A DNA stretch of 44,561 bases from CAZYCC01 sp964645985 (GCA_964645985.1 CAZYCC010000005.1:1-44561); one strand, 5' to 3'. Positions 8,342 to 16,326 are shown, counted from the first letter of the stretch. The notes: generated from the letters alone by a model not told the origin. A program made the numbers and translations.

Positions 8342-8412
8342 CGCAAAACCCCCTGAGCGGTGTTCCCCACGAACAAAATCCTCCCCCGAGCGGTGTCCCG
8401 CGCGAAAAACCG
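8342..8412 (+). repeat. Two to three short imperfect tandem repeats
   Basis: A unit of about 28-31 bp, with core GAGCGGTGT followed by a GC-rich stretch and CGxxCAAAA, occurs twice (8342-8369, 8370-8400), with a partial third. It lies in the 278-bp spacer between converging mutY and the acetyltransferase gene. The core words reappear in opposite orientation in the repeats at 10157-10497. Confidence 0.45.
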
Positions 8413-8438
8413 CCTCTCTGCGCGGCGCGAGCGCAGGA

Positions 8439-8472
8439 GAAAACCCCCTCTCTCCGAGAGGGGGTTTGTTTT
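8439..8472. terminator. Bidirectional terminator between mutY and the acetyltransferase gene
   Basis: AAACCCCCTCTC and GAGAGGGGGTTT form a 12-bp stem with a TCC triloop. T-rich sequence follows on the right and A-rich on the left. It is best placed to end the minus-strand acetyltransferase transcript, whose stop codon is at 8495. Confidence 0.85.
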
Positions 8473-8494
8473 GATTAAAATATTTGCGGGAGCG

Positions 8495-9121
8495 TCAGCG
8501 CGATGAAAGATCGCGCTCGATCGTCTCCCAATCGATACGGCAATCTCGAAAGTAAACCTCGCGGTCGCGCGCGCAGATCTCGCGCACCGGGCGGCAGGGG
8601 GTGCCCACTGCGACGACGCGCGGCGGGATGTCGCGCGTAACGACGCTGCCCGCGCCGATGACGCTCTCCTCTCCGATTGTCACGCCCGGCAGAACGATGA
8701 CTCCCGCGCCGAGCCAGCAGTTGCGCCCCACGGTGACGCTCGCGTTGTACTGATACCCGCGCTCTCGCAGCTCGGGCAGAATGGGGTGCCCCGCCGTGCA
8801 GAGCGTGACGTGCGGGCCGATGAGCGTATGATCGCCGACAAAAATATGCGTGTCGTCGACGAGCGTCAGGCCGAAGTTCGCGTAAACATAGTCGCCGAAA
8901 TGCACATGCCGCCCGCCGAAATTGGCGTAGAGCGGCTGCTCAACGCTCACCCCTTCTCCCACCTCGGCGAACATAGCCCGCAGCAGCGCGTCTTTTTCCT
9001 CTGTTTGCGAGGGCAGGAGCGCGTTGAAGGCGCGCAGGCGGTCAAGGCAGGCTCTCTGCTCGCGCAAAATCTCCTCGTCATCCGGCAGATACAGCTCCCC
9101 CGTGTGCAGTCGTTCTTTCAC
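8495..9121 (-). CDS. Sugar O-acetyltransferase (maltose/galactoside acetyltransferase type)
   Basis: A 208-residue cytosolic enzyme of the LacA/Maa group, which acetylates sugars with acetyl-CoA. The N-terminal Mac-type helices (MKERLHTGELYLPDDEEIL, then LRAFNALLP) precede a left-handed beta-helix of hexapeptide repeats (for example FGDYVYANFG, IFVGDHTLIGPHV, VTVGRNCWLGAGVIVLPGV, IGEESVIGAGSVV). CTAGHPI contains the catalytic His. The length is typical. The GTG at 9121 has GGAGGA about 6 nt upstream. It lies 18 bp after the patatin-like gene and is probably cotranscribed with it from the promoter at 10064-10092. The natural sugar substrate cannot be told. Confidence 0.9.
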   Translation of the reverse strand: MKERLHTGELYLPDDEEILREQRACLDRLRAFNALLPSQTEEKDALLRAMFAEVGEGVSVEQPLYANFGGRHVHFGDYVYANFGLTLVDDTHIFVGDHTLIGPHVTLCTAGHPILPELRERGYQYNASVTVGRNCWLGAGVIVLPGVTIGEESVIGAGSVVTRDIPPRVVAVGTPCRPVREICARDREVYFRDCRIDWETIERDLSSR

Positions 9122-9139
9122 GGCAGTCCTCCGGGGCGG

Positions 9140-10009
9140 CTACTTTTCCAAGAGAAAGGCGCGCAGGCGCGGGAGGGCCTCGGCTGCCGTCTCGCGCCCG
9201 ATGCGGTACGCCTCGTCGATTTTTTCCGGGTCGTGCTCGAGGCGGTGGATGGGCAGTTCCCGGGGCGGGCGCAGGACAAAGAGTGAGGACGGGTCCTCGC
9301 GCTCTCGCCGCTCGATTTCTTCAAGGGTCGCGTTGTAGCGCGCGGGGCGAGTTCGCATCGCCTCGACCATCGCGGGGTAGCGCCGCAGGGAGAGCTTCGC
9401 CGCCCCGAGGAAGCGGGCACTACCCTTGCGGTAGCCGCGCGGCCTTGTCAGCACCACGAGGTTACGGGCATAGCCGATACTCTCAAAATAAGAAAGCGGC
9501 ACGCCGTCGGCAACCCCGCCGTCTAGCAAATGCAGCCCGTCCACCTCAACCACGCGCGAGACAAGCGGCATTGACGCCGAGGCGCGCAGATAAGTCATCT
9601 CACTGCCGCGCAGCGTGTCGCAGCGGTGGTAGAGCGGCTCCCCGGTATCGGCATCGGTGCAGACGACGTAAAACGCCATCGGGTTTTTCTCAAACGCATC
9701 AAGGTCGAAGGGGTCGAGGTGCAGCGGAATTTCGCGGTAGCAAAAATCGACCCCGAAAATATCGCCTGTGGTCAAAAGAGAGCGCGCTCCGCAAAAGCGC
9801 GGGTCGCGGCAGTAGCGGCGGTTGTAGCGATAGGCGCGCCCCGGCTGCCCGGACTTGACGTTGCAGCCGTACGCCGCGCCCGCCGAAACGCCCACCATCC
9901 CGTCAAAGGAAACGCCCGCCTCGGAGAGGACATCGGTGACGCCGCAGGTGAACATCCCGCGCATCGCGCCGCCTTCCAGAACCAGCCCGGTCAAGGGAAA
10001 CCCCCTCAT
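9140..10009 (-). CDS. Patatin-like phospholipase (RssA/YjjU type)
   Basis: A 289-residue serine hydrolase. The oxyanion-hole motif GGAMRG is at 13-18, the nucleophile elbow GVSAG at 40-44 (Ser42), and the dyad Asp in LLDGGVADGVP at Asp163. These are the full patatin signature, and size and spacing match bacterial one-domain members acting on lipid esters. The open frame continues upstream to 10126. The ATG at 10009 is correct because the promoter -10 element lies at 10064-10069, inside that extension, and because the family begins just before the LVLEGGAMRG strand. No signal peptide is visible, so it probably acts in the cytosol or at the inner membrane face. Confidence 0.9.
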   Translation of the reverse strand: MRGFPLTGLVLEGGAMRGMFTCGVTDVLSEAGVSFDGMVGVSAGAAYGCNVKSGQPGRAYRYNRRYCRDPRFCGARSLLTTGDIFGVDFCYREIPLHLDPFDLDAFEKNPMAFYVVCTDADTGEPLYHRCDTLRGSEMTYLRASASMPLVSRVVEVDGLHLLDGGVADGVPLSYFESIGYARNLVVLTRPRGYRKGSARFLGAAKLSLRRYPAMVEAMRTRPARYNATLEEIERREREDPSSLFVLRPPRELPIHRLEHDPEKIDEAYRIGRETAAEALPRLRAFLLEK

Positions 10010-10063
10010 AGCAAAAATCAGGTGGCTGAGCGCGCGAGATGAAAAAAACAAATCACCGACGGT

Positions 10064-10092
10064 ATTATACAAGAAACAGCGGGAAAATGCAA
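10064..10092 (-). promoter_or_regulatory. Promoter of the patatin-acetyltransferase pair
   Basis: On the minus strand TTGCAT (10092-10087) and TATAAT (10069-10064) are 17 bp apart. The predicted start site near 10057 gives a leader of about 48 nt before the ATG at 10009. Confidence 0.85.
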
Positions 10093-10156
10093 GCGTGCCG
10101 CGCGCCGCGGCGCGGGCGCGCGGCACGCGGGAGCGGGGTGCGGGGGTAGGCGCGGT

Positions 10157-10497
10157 GCGGGGGGTTGCCGCGTCGCGCAGTATGTTCTCACGAGGAAGAA
10201 GCCCCGCCGGTAGGAGGTGTTTTGTGTGAAGTTTCGGGGCGCGGCGCGCGGGGAGTTGCCGCGCGGCGATCTCCCGCTCGGGGGAAGAAACACCTCGACG
10301 GAGCGCGAGAATACTTCACGCAGACCATCAGGGAAAGAGAAGAAAGGCGGCGTGGCGCGGAGTAAAAGCAGGGTGCGATGGGGAGCGCGGCACGGGGGCG
10401 CAGCGGGGGGTTGCCGCATTGCCCGGTGTGTTCTCCCGAGGGGAGCAGCCACGCCGATGAGGGGGGTATTTTGTGCGAAGTTTTGGGGCGCGCGGCA
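10157..10497 (+). repeat. Divergent direct repeats of about 95 bp
   Basis: Stretches 10157-10250 and 10403-10497 are imperfect direct repeats. Both run GGGGGGTTGCCGC, a TGTTCTC word, GAGG, a GCC-rich part, a GTATTTTGTG-like word and GAAGTTT-GGGGCGCG. A third, weaker copy starts near 10247, with its last third apparently inverted. Together they fill most of the gene-free 10093-10540. The overlapping frames code no recognisable protein. They look like a non-coding repeat family. Confidence 0.6.
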
Positions 10498-10539
10498 CAG
10501 GGGTGCGGCACGGGGCGCGGGGGTGAGCGCGGGGCACGG

Positions 10540-10573
10540 AAAACAAATCACCCCCGCGACGTGGCGGGGGGTG
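10540..10573 (-). terminator. Terminator of the shikimate kinase gene
   Basis: Read on the minus strand, a GC-rich stem (CACCCCCCGC / GCGGGGGTG) is followed by ATTTGTTTT. It begins 17 bp beyond the aroK stop codon. Confidence 0.7.
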
Positions 10574-10589
10574 CGATATGCGGCGGGCG

Positions 10590-11219
10590 CTATGCGCCGG
10601 ACTTTTTCGCTTGCTCCGGCTGCACCTTTTGCTCCCATTCCTCGCGGCCGACCTCCGCGATGAGTTTGCGCAGGCGGTTGGCGGTGGCGTCGGGGGTGTG
10701 GTTCTGGAGGATAAAGCGCGCGGTCTGCCGGTAGAGCGGCGTGCGCTCATCGAGCAGGCGCAGGTAGACCGCCGGGTCCCCGTTTATCGGCGGGCGCGAG
10801 AGAACGCGCTCGTTTCGCACCACGTCGATCACCGCGCGGCGAATCCACACGGGAATGGCCCTCTCGCGCAGCAGAACCCGGTTCTCCTCGCGCAGGACAA
10901 TGCCCCCGCCGCAGGAGAGGATGGCGAACTCCTCCCCCGAAAGCAGCTCCTCGAGCAGCTCGCTCTCGAGCGCGCGGAACCCCTCCTCGCCGCGCTCGGC
11001 GAAGATGTCGGGGATTTCCATACCGGCGCGAGCGGAAATCTCGGTGTCAAGGTCAAGGAATGGCGCGCCGAGCAGTTTCGCCACTCGACTCCCGATGGTC
11101 GTTTTGCCGCAGCCGGTCATCCCGATCAGCGCGACCGGGAGCGAGGGCAGAGGCGCGCTGCGCGGCCGCCCCCTCCGCTCGCCGGCGCCTGTCTTTTTTT
11201 CGCTATCCTTGTCGGTCAT
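10590..11219 (-). CDS. aroK: Shikimate kinase
   Basis: Phosphorylates shikimate at the 3-hydroxyl with ATP, the fifth step of the chorismate pathway. The 209-residue protein has Walker A GMTGCGKT at 33-40, DLDTEI just after it (Asp binds shikimate/Mg), CGGGIVLREENR in the middle (shikimate-binding Gly-Gly-Gly) and a lid-like RPPINGD segment. An N-terminal extension of about 25 polar residues precedes the core. The ATG at 11219 is preferred over an upstream extension to 11294 because it follows a purine-rich AAGAAAGAAG. It lies 157 bp after metI on the same strand; no promoter is obvious between them, so cotranscription with the met operon is possible. No other aro gene is present. Confidence 0.9.
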   Translation of the reverse strand: MTDKDSEKKTGAGERRGRPRSAPLPSLPVALIGMTGCGKTTIGSRVAKLLGAPFLDLDTEISARAGMEIPDIFAERGEEGFRALESELLEELLSGEEFAILSCGGGIVLREENRVLLRERAIPVWIRRAVIDVVRNERVLSRPPINGDPAVYLRLLDERTPLYRQTARFILQNHTPDATANRLRKLIAEVGREEWEQKVQPEQAKKSGA

Positions 11220-11375
11220 CTTCTTTCTTGAATGAGCTCCGCGCGGCCCCCCGCCCTTGCCGCGCCCTCGGCCGCGGTGAAGAGAACCCGCCACGCCGCC
11301 TTGGGGCGCGCACGGGTTTATCGCGCACGGGGTTATCGCGCACGGCAGATGTTTGCCGCGCGAGGAGAGGCGGCG

Positions 11376-12086
11376 CTATCTCTTGCCCCGCTTATCGCAT
11401 CTCGCGGCGATTTTCGTGCCGAGAGTCTGAAAAATTTCGACCATCAGCACGAGGATAACGACCGCCTCGAGCGTGACGAGGTAGATGTAGCGGTTGTAGC
11501 CGTAGGTAATCGCGATTTTGCCGAGGCCCCCGCCGCCGAGCGTCCCGCTCATCGCGGTGTAGCCGAGGATGGTCGTGAGGGCTATCGTCAGGTTGGAGAT
11601 GAGCGAGGGCACGCTCTCGGGGATCATCACCTTGCAGATGATCTGCAGGGGAGACGCGCCCATACTCTGTGCCGCCTCGATAACCGAGCTGTCGATTTCT
11701 CGCAGGCTCGTCTCAACTAAGCGCGCGATGAAGGGGAAGGCGGCGATCACCAGCGGCACAATAGACGCGGCGGTGCCGACCACCGTCCCCATAATGAGGC
11801 GGGTCAGCGGGAAGACGACGATCATCAAGATAAGGAAGGGGATCGAGCGCAGCAGGTTAATGACCGCGTTGAGGATTTTCATCAGCCAAGTGGGCAGCGG
11901 CAGCACGCCGCCCTTCTCCCCCGCGACGAGAAGCACCCCGAGCGGCAGCCCGATGAGCGTGGCGAAAAGGGTGGAGAGCACCGTCACATAAAAGGTCTCC
12001 CAAATGGCGAAGGGGATCTCGTGCAGGAGAATATCCCACGCCGTCGCGAGGTTCTTCTCGGAAAAAATTTGCGAAAAACTGTTCAT
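11376..12086 (-). CDS. metI: Methionine ABC transporter permease
   Basis: A 236-residue membrane subunit of the MetNIQ importer for methionine. Five hydrophobic segments are visible (about residues 27-55, 65-85, 90-120, 150-165, 195-220). The EAA loop reads EAAQSMGASPLQII and contacts the ATPase. The C-terminal TAMSGTLGGGGLGKIA is a family signature. AAGGA 5 nt upstream supports the ATG at 12086. It follows metN by 51 bp in the order metQ-metN-metI, so it belongs to that operon. Confidence 0.94.
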   Translation of the reverse strand: MNSFSQIFSEKNLATAWDILLHEIPFAIWETFYVTVLSTLFATLIGLPLGVLLVAGEKGGVLPLPTWLMKILNAVINLLRSIPFLILMIVVFPLTRLIMGTVVGTAASIVPLVIAAFPFIARLVETSLREIDSSVIEAAQSMGASPLQIICKVMIPESVPSLISNLTIALTTILGYTAMSGTLGGGGLGKIAITYGYNRYIYLVTLEAVVILVLMVEIFQTLGTKIAARCDKRGKR

Positions 12087-12137
12087 ACCGTCCTTGCGCT
12101 CATGCTCGCCGATATAGTCAAAGAACGTCCCCGCGCT

Positions 12138-13172
12138 CTACGAGGTTTGCTCTTCCGCCTGCGCGAGTTCCTCCTCGGTCACCGGGAGAGCCGCGATATT
12201 GTCGTAGCGCGAGAGATAGGCGACCGTGCGATCCGCCTCGTCATCGGTCGATAGACCCAAGAGCATACTGCCGTAGACCCGCTCGCCGATGCTGCGCGTG
12301 GAGGCGTAGAGGATATTCGCCGCTATTTTCTCCTCGATCGCCATGCGCGCGATGAGCGGGGTCCCCGCAGTCTCCGCGCCGTTGAAGACGACGCGCACCT
12401 GCCGCCCCGAAAAGCTCTCGGACAGGACATTGACGCTCTCGTCCGGGAAGACAAGCCGCCGCGCCGCCGCCGATCGGGGCGAGGCGAACACCTGCGAGAC
12501 CTCCCCCTCCTCGGCGACAATCCCCTCATCGAGAATGGCAACGCGTGAGCAGATCTCCTCGACGACGCTCATCTGGTGAGTGATGACGATGACGGTCAAA
12601 TTGAGGCTGCGGTTGATTTCGCCGATAAGAGAGAGGATGGCGTGCGTCGTTTTGGGGTCGAGCGCGCTCGTCGCCTCATCGCAGAGAAGGACGCGCGGGT
12701 CGGTGGCGAGGGCGCGCGCGATGGCGACGCGCTGCTTCTGCCCTCCCGAGAGCTGCGCGGGGTAGGACTTCGCTTTGTCGGGCAGCCCCACCATCTCGAG
12801 CAGCTCCATCGCGCGCGCTCTCGCCGCTTTGCCGGACTTGCCGGCGAGCTCGAGCGGGAAACAGACGTTATCGAGGCAATTGCGCTGCATTAAGAGGTTG
12901 AAGCCCTGAAAAATCATCGCGATTTTGCGGCGCACCTCTCGCAGCTCCTTCTCGGGGAGAGTTCCGATGTCTACCCCGTCGATGAGCACCTGCCCCTTGC
13001 TCGGGCGCTCGAGCATATTGATACAGCGCACGAGCGTGCTCTTGCCGGCGCCGCTCATCCCGATAATGCCGTAGATCTCCCCGTCGCGCACGGTGAGGCT
13101 GATGTGTTTGAGCGCCTCCACGCTCCCCCCCGGCGAGGAGAAGGTCTTGCTGAGATTGCGAAGTTCGATCAT
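12138..13172 (-). CDS. metN: Methionine ABC transporter ATP-binding protein with NIL domain
   Basis: A 344-residue ATPase energising methionine uptake. Walker A is GMSGAGKST at 38-46, the Q-loop is FQGFNLL, the signature LSGGQKQRVAIARAL, Walker B VLLCDEATSALD and the switch His is in VITHQM. Residues about 255-335 form the C-terminal NIL (ACT-like) domain, which in E. coli MetN binds cytosolic methionine and shuts transport (trans-inhibition). The upstream metQ gene ends 491 bp away, with a hairpin between them, while metI follows closely. The ATG has only a weak ribosome binding site. Confidence 0.95.
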   Translation of the reverse strand: MIELRNLSKTFSSPGGSVEALKHISLTVRDGEIYGIIGMSGAGKSTLVRCINMLERPSKGQVLIDGVDIGTLPEKELREVRRKIAMIFQGFNLLMQRNCLDNVCFPLELAGKSGKAARARAMELLEMVGLPDKAKSYPAQLSGGQKQRVAIARALATDPRVLLCDEATSALDPKTTHAILSLIGEINRSLNLTVIVITHQMSVVEEICSRVAILDEGIVAEEGEVSQVFASPRSAAARRLVFPDESVNVLSESFSGRQVRVVFNGAETAGTPLIARMAIEEKIAANILYASTRSIGERVYGSMLLGLSTDDEADRTVAYLSRYDNIAALPVTEEELAQAEEQTS

Positions 13173-13663
13173 AGCAAAGAAGATGGGCGAGATCGGCGAG
13201 GTAATGCCCGAGAGCGAGGCAGGCGGCGCGCCGTTTGCTTTTTCGCGGGATTATCCCCGGGAGCGGGCGGCGCGCCGTCGGATATTCTAAAGAGATTGCC
13301 CCGGGCAGCGGCACTTTCGCGGGTGCCCAAGGAATTGCCCCGGAATGCGTGCGGGTGGCACGAGGACGCGCGTCCCCGGCGGGGCGGGGCGGGAGAAGAC
13401 CGCTCATCCCCTACTTTTCGCCCAAAAACACACCGGTTCCCCGGTGTGTTTTTGGGGACGGGCGCGGCGGGTGCATCTGCGCGCCCGGGCAGCCTTGACG
13501 GAAGGAAATTCGCCCGCCGCCCGCAAAGGCGAGGTGCTACCCGGAAAGGCGCGCCCCGCGATCCCGCCGCGCGGCGGGAGGGGAACATCCCCGGAGGGGG
13601 ATCGCCCCCGGCGTGGGGAGGGTTCCCCGCGAGAGGAGCGGGCGCGCGGGCGGGAATCGCGCC
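13173..13663 (-). other. Gene-free spacer within the met operon, with GC-rich repeats
   Basis: This 491-bp spacer separates metQ from metN. Besides the hairpin at 13421-13456 it contains two copies of GGCGGCGCGCCGT (near 13220 and 13266) and three related words of the type GATTGCCCCGGG (near 13247, 13296 and 13331), spaced 35-50 bp. Open frames here have no coding character. No second promoter is evident, so metN-metI are probably expressed by read-through from metQ. Confidence 0.5.
13421..13456 (-). terminator. Perfect hairpin between metQ and metN, likely attenuating terminator
   Basis: A 16-bp perfect inverted repeat (CCCAAAAACACACCGG and its complement) surrounds a 4-nt loop. The outer A5/T5 blocks give a terminator-like shape. 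It lies about 210 bp downstream of the metQ stop. Partial termination here would give more binding protein than ABC subunits, a common arrangement; that role is inference. Confidence 0.65.
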
Positions 13664-14572
13664 TTATTTCACGAGGTTTTTCAGTGCGTCGAGTGTGGTT
13701 TGCTTGCCGCCATATAGACCCATCGGCTCGATGTGGACGTAGCCGACCGCGACGACGTGCGTGCCGTTCTCGCTGTTGAAGTCGTCAAGATAGGGCTTGT
13801 GCTGGAAGTAGTTGGCGTAAACCTCGCCGCTCTCCACAACGTTGTTGGGCTGAACGTAGTCGGTGAATTCCTTAATATCGAGCGTGACGTCCTTCTCGGC
13901 GAGAATTTCCGCCGCCACTTTGAGAATCTCCGCGTGCGGGGCGGGGGACGCCGCGACGGTAATCGTCGTGCCGGCGAGCGCGTCGTAATCGACAGAGCTG
14001 TCGAAGCCGTCGCCCGGGTTTTCCACCGCGGTGATCACCGAGCCGTCGTAGGTTTCGGCGATGTAGTCGGCGACCTTCTGGCTCTGCAGGGCGGCGACGA
14101 GCGCGAGCGTGCGCGGATCCTTTTCATTTCCCTCTTTCACCGCAACGATGTTGCCATAGGCGCTGTAGGACCCTTCGAGGACGAGCGCGTCCTTCTTGGG
14201 CGACAGGCCCGCGTCCACCGCGTAGTTGGTGTTGATGATGGCGTAGTCGTTGTCACCGCGGACGTTCGGGATCTGCGACGCCTCGATCTCGTTTATCGTG
14301 AGATTGTCGGGCTTCGTTTCAATATCGCGCACGGTGGCGGTGAGGCCCGCGCCCTCTTTCAGCTTGATGATGCCCTCGCTCTCAAGGAGCTTGAGCGCGC
14401 GCGCTTCGTTTGTCGTGTCGTTCGGCACCGCGACGGTGATTTCCTCGCCGGGGTCGACATCATCGATAATGGTCTTTTCATCGCCGCCGCAGCCAATGAG
14501 GCTGAAGGAAACCGACGCGAGGAGCGCCGCGAGCAGAAGGGCGAGCGCCCGGGTAAACTTGTTTGCTTTCAT
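13664..14572 (-). CDS. metQ: MetQ-type methionine-binding lipoprotein, circularly permuted
   Basis: A 302-residue lipoprotein with a signal peptide and lipobox Leu-Ile-Gly-Cys28. It should deliver methionine to MetNI. Every NlpA/MetQ landmark is present but in swapped order. Residues 44-182 match the usual C-terminal half (VAVPNDTTNEARALKLLE, GLTATVRDIETKP, EIEASQIP, AIINTNYAVDAGLSP, ALQSQKVADYI). After a linker (183-202), residues 203-297 match the usual N-terminal half (TITVAASPAPHAEIL, EFTDYVQPNNVV, YANYFQHKPYLDDF, VHIEPMGLYGGK). Canonical MetQ runs the other way round. CCTCC-complementary GGAGG 9 nt upstream fixes the ATG at 14572, with a consensus promoter at 14606-14634. The reading frame is intact, so this is not a frameshift artefact. 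Binding function is inferred from retained motifs and operon position. Confidence 0.92.
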   Translation of the reverse strand: MKANKFTRALALLLAALLASVSFSLIGCGGDEKTIIDDVDPGEEITVAVPNDTTNEARALKLLESEGIIKLKEGAGLTATVRDIETKPDNLTINEIEASQIPNVRGDNDYAIINTNYAVDAGLSPKKDALVLEGSYSAYGNIVAVKEGNEKDPRTLALVAALQSQKVADYIAETYDGSVITAVENPGDGFDSSVDYDALAGTTITVAASPAPHAEILKVAAEILAEKDVTLDIKEFTDYVQPNNVVESGEVYANYFQHKPYLDDFNSENGTHVVAVGYVHIEPMGLYGGKQTTLDALKNLVK

Positions 14573-14605
14573 AATAAGAAACCTCCGTTTCGAGAATCTG
14601 CCGCG

Positions 14606-14634
14606 ATTATACACCCCTCCCCCGCCCCTGTCAA
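14606..14634 (-). promoter_or_regulatory. metQ: Promoter of the metQ-metN-metI operon
   Basis: On the minus strand TTGACA (14634-14629) and TATAAT (14611-14606) are 17 bp apart, a perfect consensus. The start site near 14599 leaves a leader of about 27 nt, too short for a SAM riboswitch or T-box. Confidence 0.93.
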
Positions 14635-14880
14635 ATACAAATAAGAGATAGCGAGGTATAGATAGAAGCTATATCACGCGGCGCGCCGCGCCCCCACGCC
14701 GCGTCCCTTGCGCTTTCGCGAGTTGTGACTTCGCGCGCGGTTTCTGCGTGCACTTTTCCCCCGCGCCGCCGCGCTTCCCTGCGCCGCCGTGCTCTTGCGA
14801 ATTATGCCGCGCACTCGCGCTCCCACGGATTGCTCGCCCCGTATCCGGTTGTCCCCCGCGCCGCGCACTTGCGTTTCCTC
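14635..14880. other. Intergenic spacer, nothing recognised
   Basis: Between the metQ promoter and the terminator of the CBS-domain protein gene the DNA is GC-rich, with scattered short words such as CTTGCGxxTT. An imperfect dyad (GATAGC near 14647 and GCTATATC near 14668) lies just upstream of the metQ -35 element and could be an operator. No gene or RNA is recognised. Confidence 0.35.
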
Positions 14881-14883
14881 ATA

Positions 14884-14920
14884 AGAAAACCCCCCGCCGC
14901 GGGGCGGCGAGGGGGTTCTT
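14884..14920 (-). terminator. Terminator of the CBS-domain membrane protein gene
   Basis: On the minus strand a stem of AACCCCC plus CGCCGCC pairs with GGCGG plus GGGGGTT, followed by T4. It begins about 55 bp beyond the stop codon at 14974. Confidence 0.75.
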
Positions 14921-14973
14921 CCTTATATCTATCGCGCGACCCCCCGCGCCCCCGGGCGGGGCTCGCGCGCGGC

Positions 14974-16326
14974 TTACTTCTCCTCTTCTCCCTCAGATTC
15001 CTCGCGCCGCAGGGAGACTTTCGCGCGCACGACTCTGCGGTCGCGCAGCTCCTCCACCTCGATGTGCAGGTTTCCCGCGTCGACGACCGGGGTCGCGCCG
15101 TCCTCGGGAATGAGCGTCATCCGGCTGAAGACGAGGCCCCCCAGCGTCTCGCACTCCTCCTCGGCAAGATCCACCCCGAGTGCCTCCTCGAGGCGGTCGA
15201 GCGGGGTGCTGCCCGCCGCGCGGTAGACCCCCTCCCCGAGGGGAACAAGCTCCTCCTCCTCCCCGGCGGGATCGTCTGTCTCATCGTAGATGTTGCCGAC
15301 GATCTCCTCGAGCAGGTCTTCCATCGTGACGATGCCGAGCGTGCCGCCGTACTCATCGCTGACGAGCGCCATATGCAGCTTGTCCTTCTTCATTTCCTGA
15401 AGAAGATCGTCGGCGTGCTTGCTCTCGGGGACAAAATAGGGCGGGTAGATGAGCGCGGAAAGCGGCGTTCGCTTTCCGCTCATGCGGTCGAGCAGGAAGG
15501 TGCGCGCCGCGAGAACCCCCCTCACGCGGTCGATGTCCTCCTCGTAGACCGGGAAGCGCGAGTAGCCGCTCTCGGAAATGAGGGCGAGCACCTCCTCGTC
15601 GGTCATCGAAAGATCTATCGCCTCCACCTCGGTGCGGTGGGTCATCACCTCGCCGACCGTGCGGTCGGTGAACTCGAAGACCTTCTCGATCATCTCGTGC
15701 TCGCCGCGCTCGATGCCGCCGCTCTCCTCGCCGCGATCCATTAAGTCGAGAATAGCCTCCTCGGTGACCGGCGCGCCCTCGTCCTCGCGAAGGCCGAAGA
15801 GCGAGAGGATCCCCCGCGCCGCCGCGCGAAAGACCGCGTAGAACGGGCGAAAAAGAGCCCCCGCCGCCCCGACAATCCAGCCGCCCCGGTAAGGCTTTTT
15901 CGACGCGGCGGCGCGCCGCCCGAGCGCCTCCGGCAAAAACATCCCGAAGAGAAGGTGCAGCCCGCCGAAAATAAAGAGCAGCACGAGCGTGCAGAGAATC
16001 TTGGTTAAAAGCAGATGCCGCGCGGCGAGAGGGAGAGCCGCGCCGAGCCTGCCCGGCAGAGAGGAGAACGCCGCCGCGATGAGCAGAAACTCGCTCGCCG
16101 TGGCGAGAGCGAGACCTGTGCGCAGCGTGCCGAAAGTTCTCACGCGATCGCGCGCGTGCGAGAGGAGGCGCGCGGCCGCGCGGTCTCCCGCCGCCGCGTC
16201 CCGCTCAAGCGCCGAGTCGCCGAGCGCGCCGAGCTGCGCCATCCCAAACGATATGGGGAAGGAGACGAGCAGCAGCACGCCGAAATAAAGAGCGAGGCAC
16301 CACCATCGGTCTATGCCTATGTCCAA
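14974..16326 (-). CDS. CNNM/CorC-type membrane protein with CBS pair (hemolysin family)
   Basis: A 450-residue protein of the HlyC/CorC-CNNM family, linked to magnesium or other divalent cation export. An N-terminal membrane domain has hydrophobic stretches near residues 8-30, 70-92, 105-130 and 148-172. An acidic DUF21-like connector follows, then a CBS pair (VMTHRTEVEAIDLSMTDEEVLALI... and RVRGVL..., FVPESKHADDLLQEMKKDKLHMALVSDEYGGTLGIVTMEDLLEEIVG, given here in pieces), and a C-terminal CorC/HlyC domain (GVYRAAGSTPLDRLEE, TLGGLVF). The first in-frame start is TTG at 16326, preceded by GGTGATG; no ATG fits before the first membrane segment. The upstream promoter region is interrupted by the 100-N gap. 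Confidence 0.85.
   Translation of the reverse strand: MDIGIDRWWCLALYFGVLLLVSFPISFGMAQLGALGDSALERDAAAGDRAAARLLSHARDRVRTFGTLRTGLALATASEFLLIAAAFSSLPGRLGAALPLAARHLLLTKILCTLVLLFIFGGLHLLFGMFLPEALGRRAAASKKPYRGGWIVGAAGALFRPFYAVFRAAARGILSLFGLREDEGAPVTEEAILDLMDRGEESGGIERGEHEMIEKVFEFTDRTVGEVMTHRTEVEAIDLSMTDEEVLALISESGYSRFPVYEEDIDRVRGVLAARTFLLDRMSGKRTPLSALIYPPYFVPESKHADDLLQEMKKDKLHMALVSDEYGGTLGIVTMEDLLEEIVGNIYDETDDPAGEEEELVPLGEGVYRAAGSTPLDRLEEALGVDLAEEECETLGGLVFSRMTLIPEDGATPVVDAGNLHIEVEELRDRRVVRAKVSLRREESEGEEEK

Noticed and set aside
9140..10126. Longer patatin-like protein starting at 10126
   Set aside because: The -10/-35 elements at 10064-10092 lie inside the extension, so it would not be transcribed from this promoter.
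14573..14605. SAM riboswitch or T-box in front of metQ
   Set aside because: The promoter leaves only about 27 nt of leader, too short for either.
14674..14868. Small basic open frame of 64 codons between metQ and the CBS-domain gene
   Set aside because: Low-complexity Arg/Gly/Ala composition, no ribosome binding site and no conservation signal; typical of random GC-rich frames.
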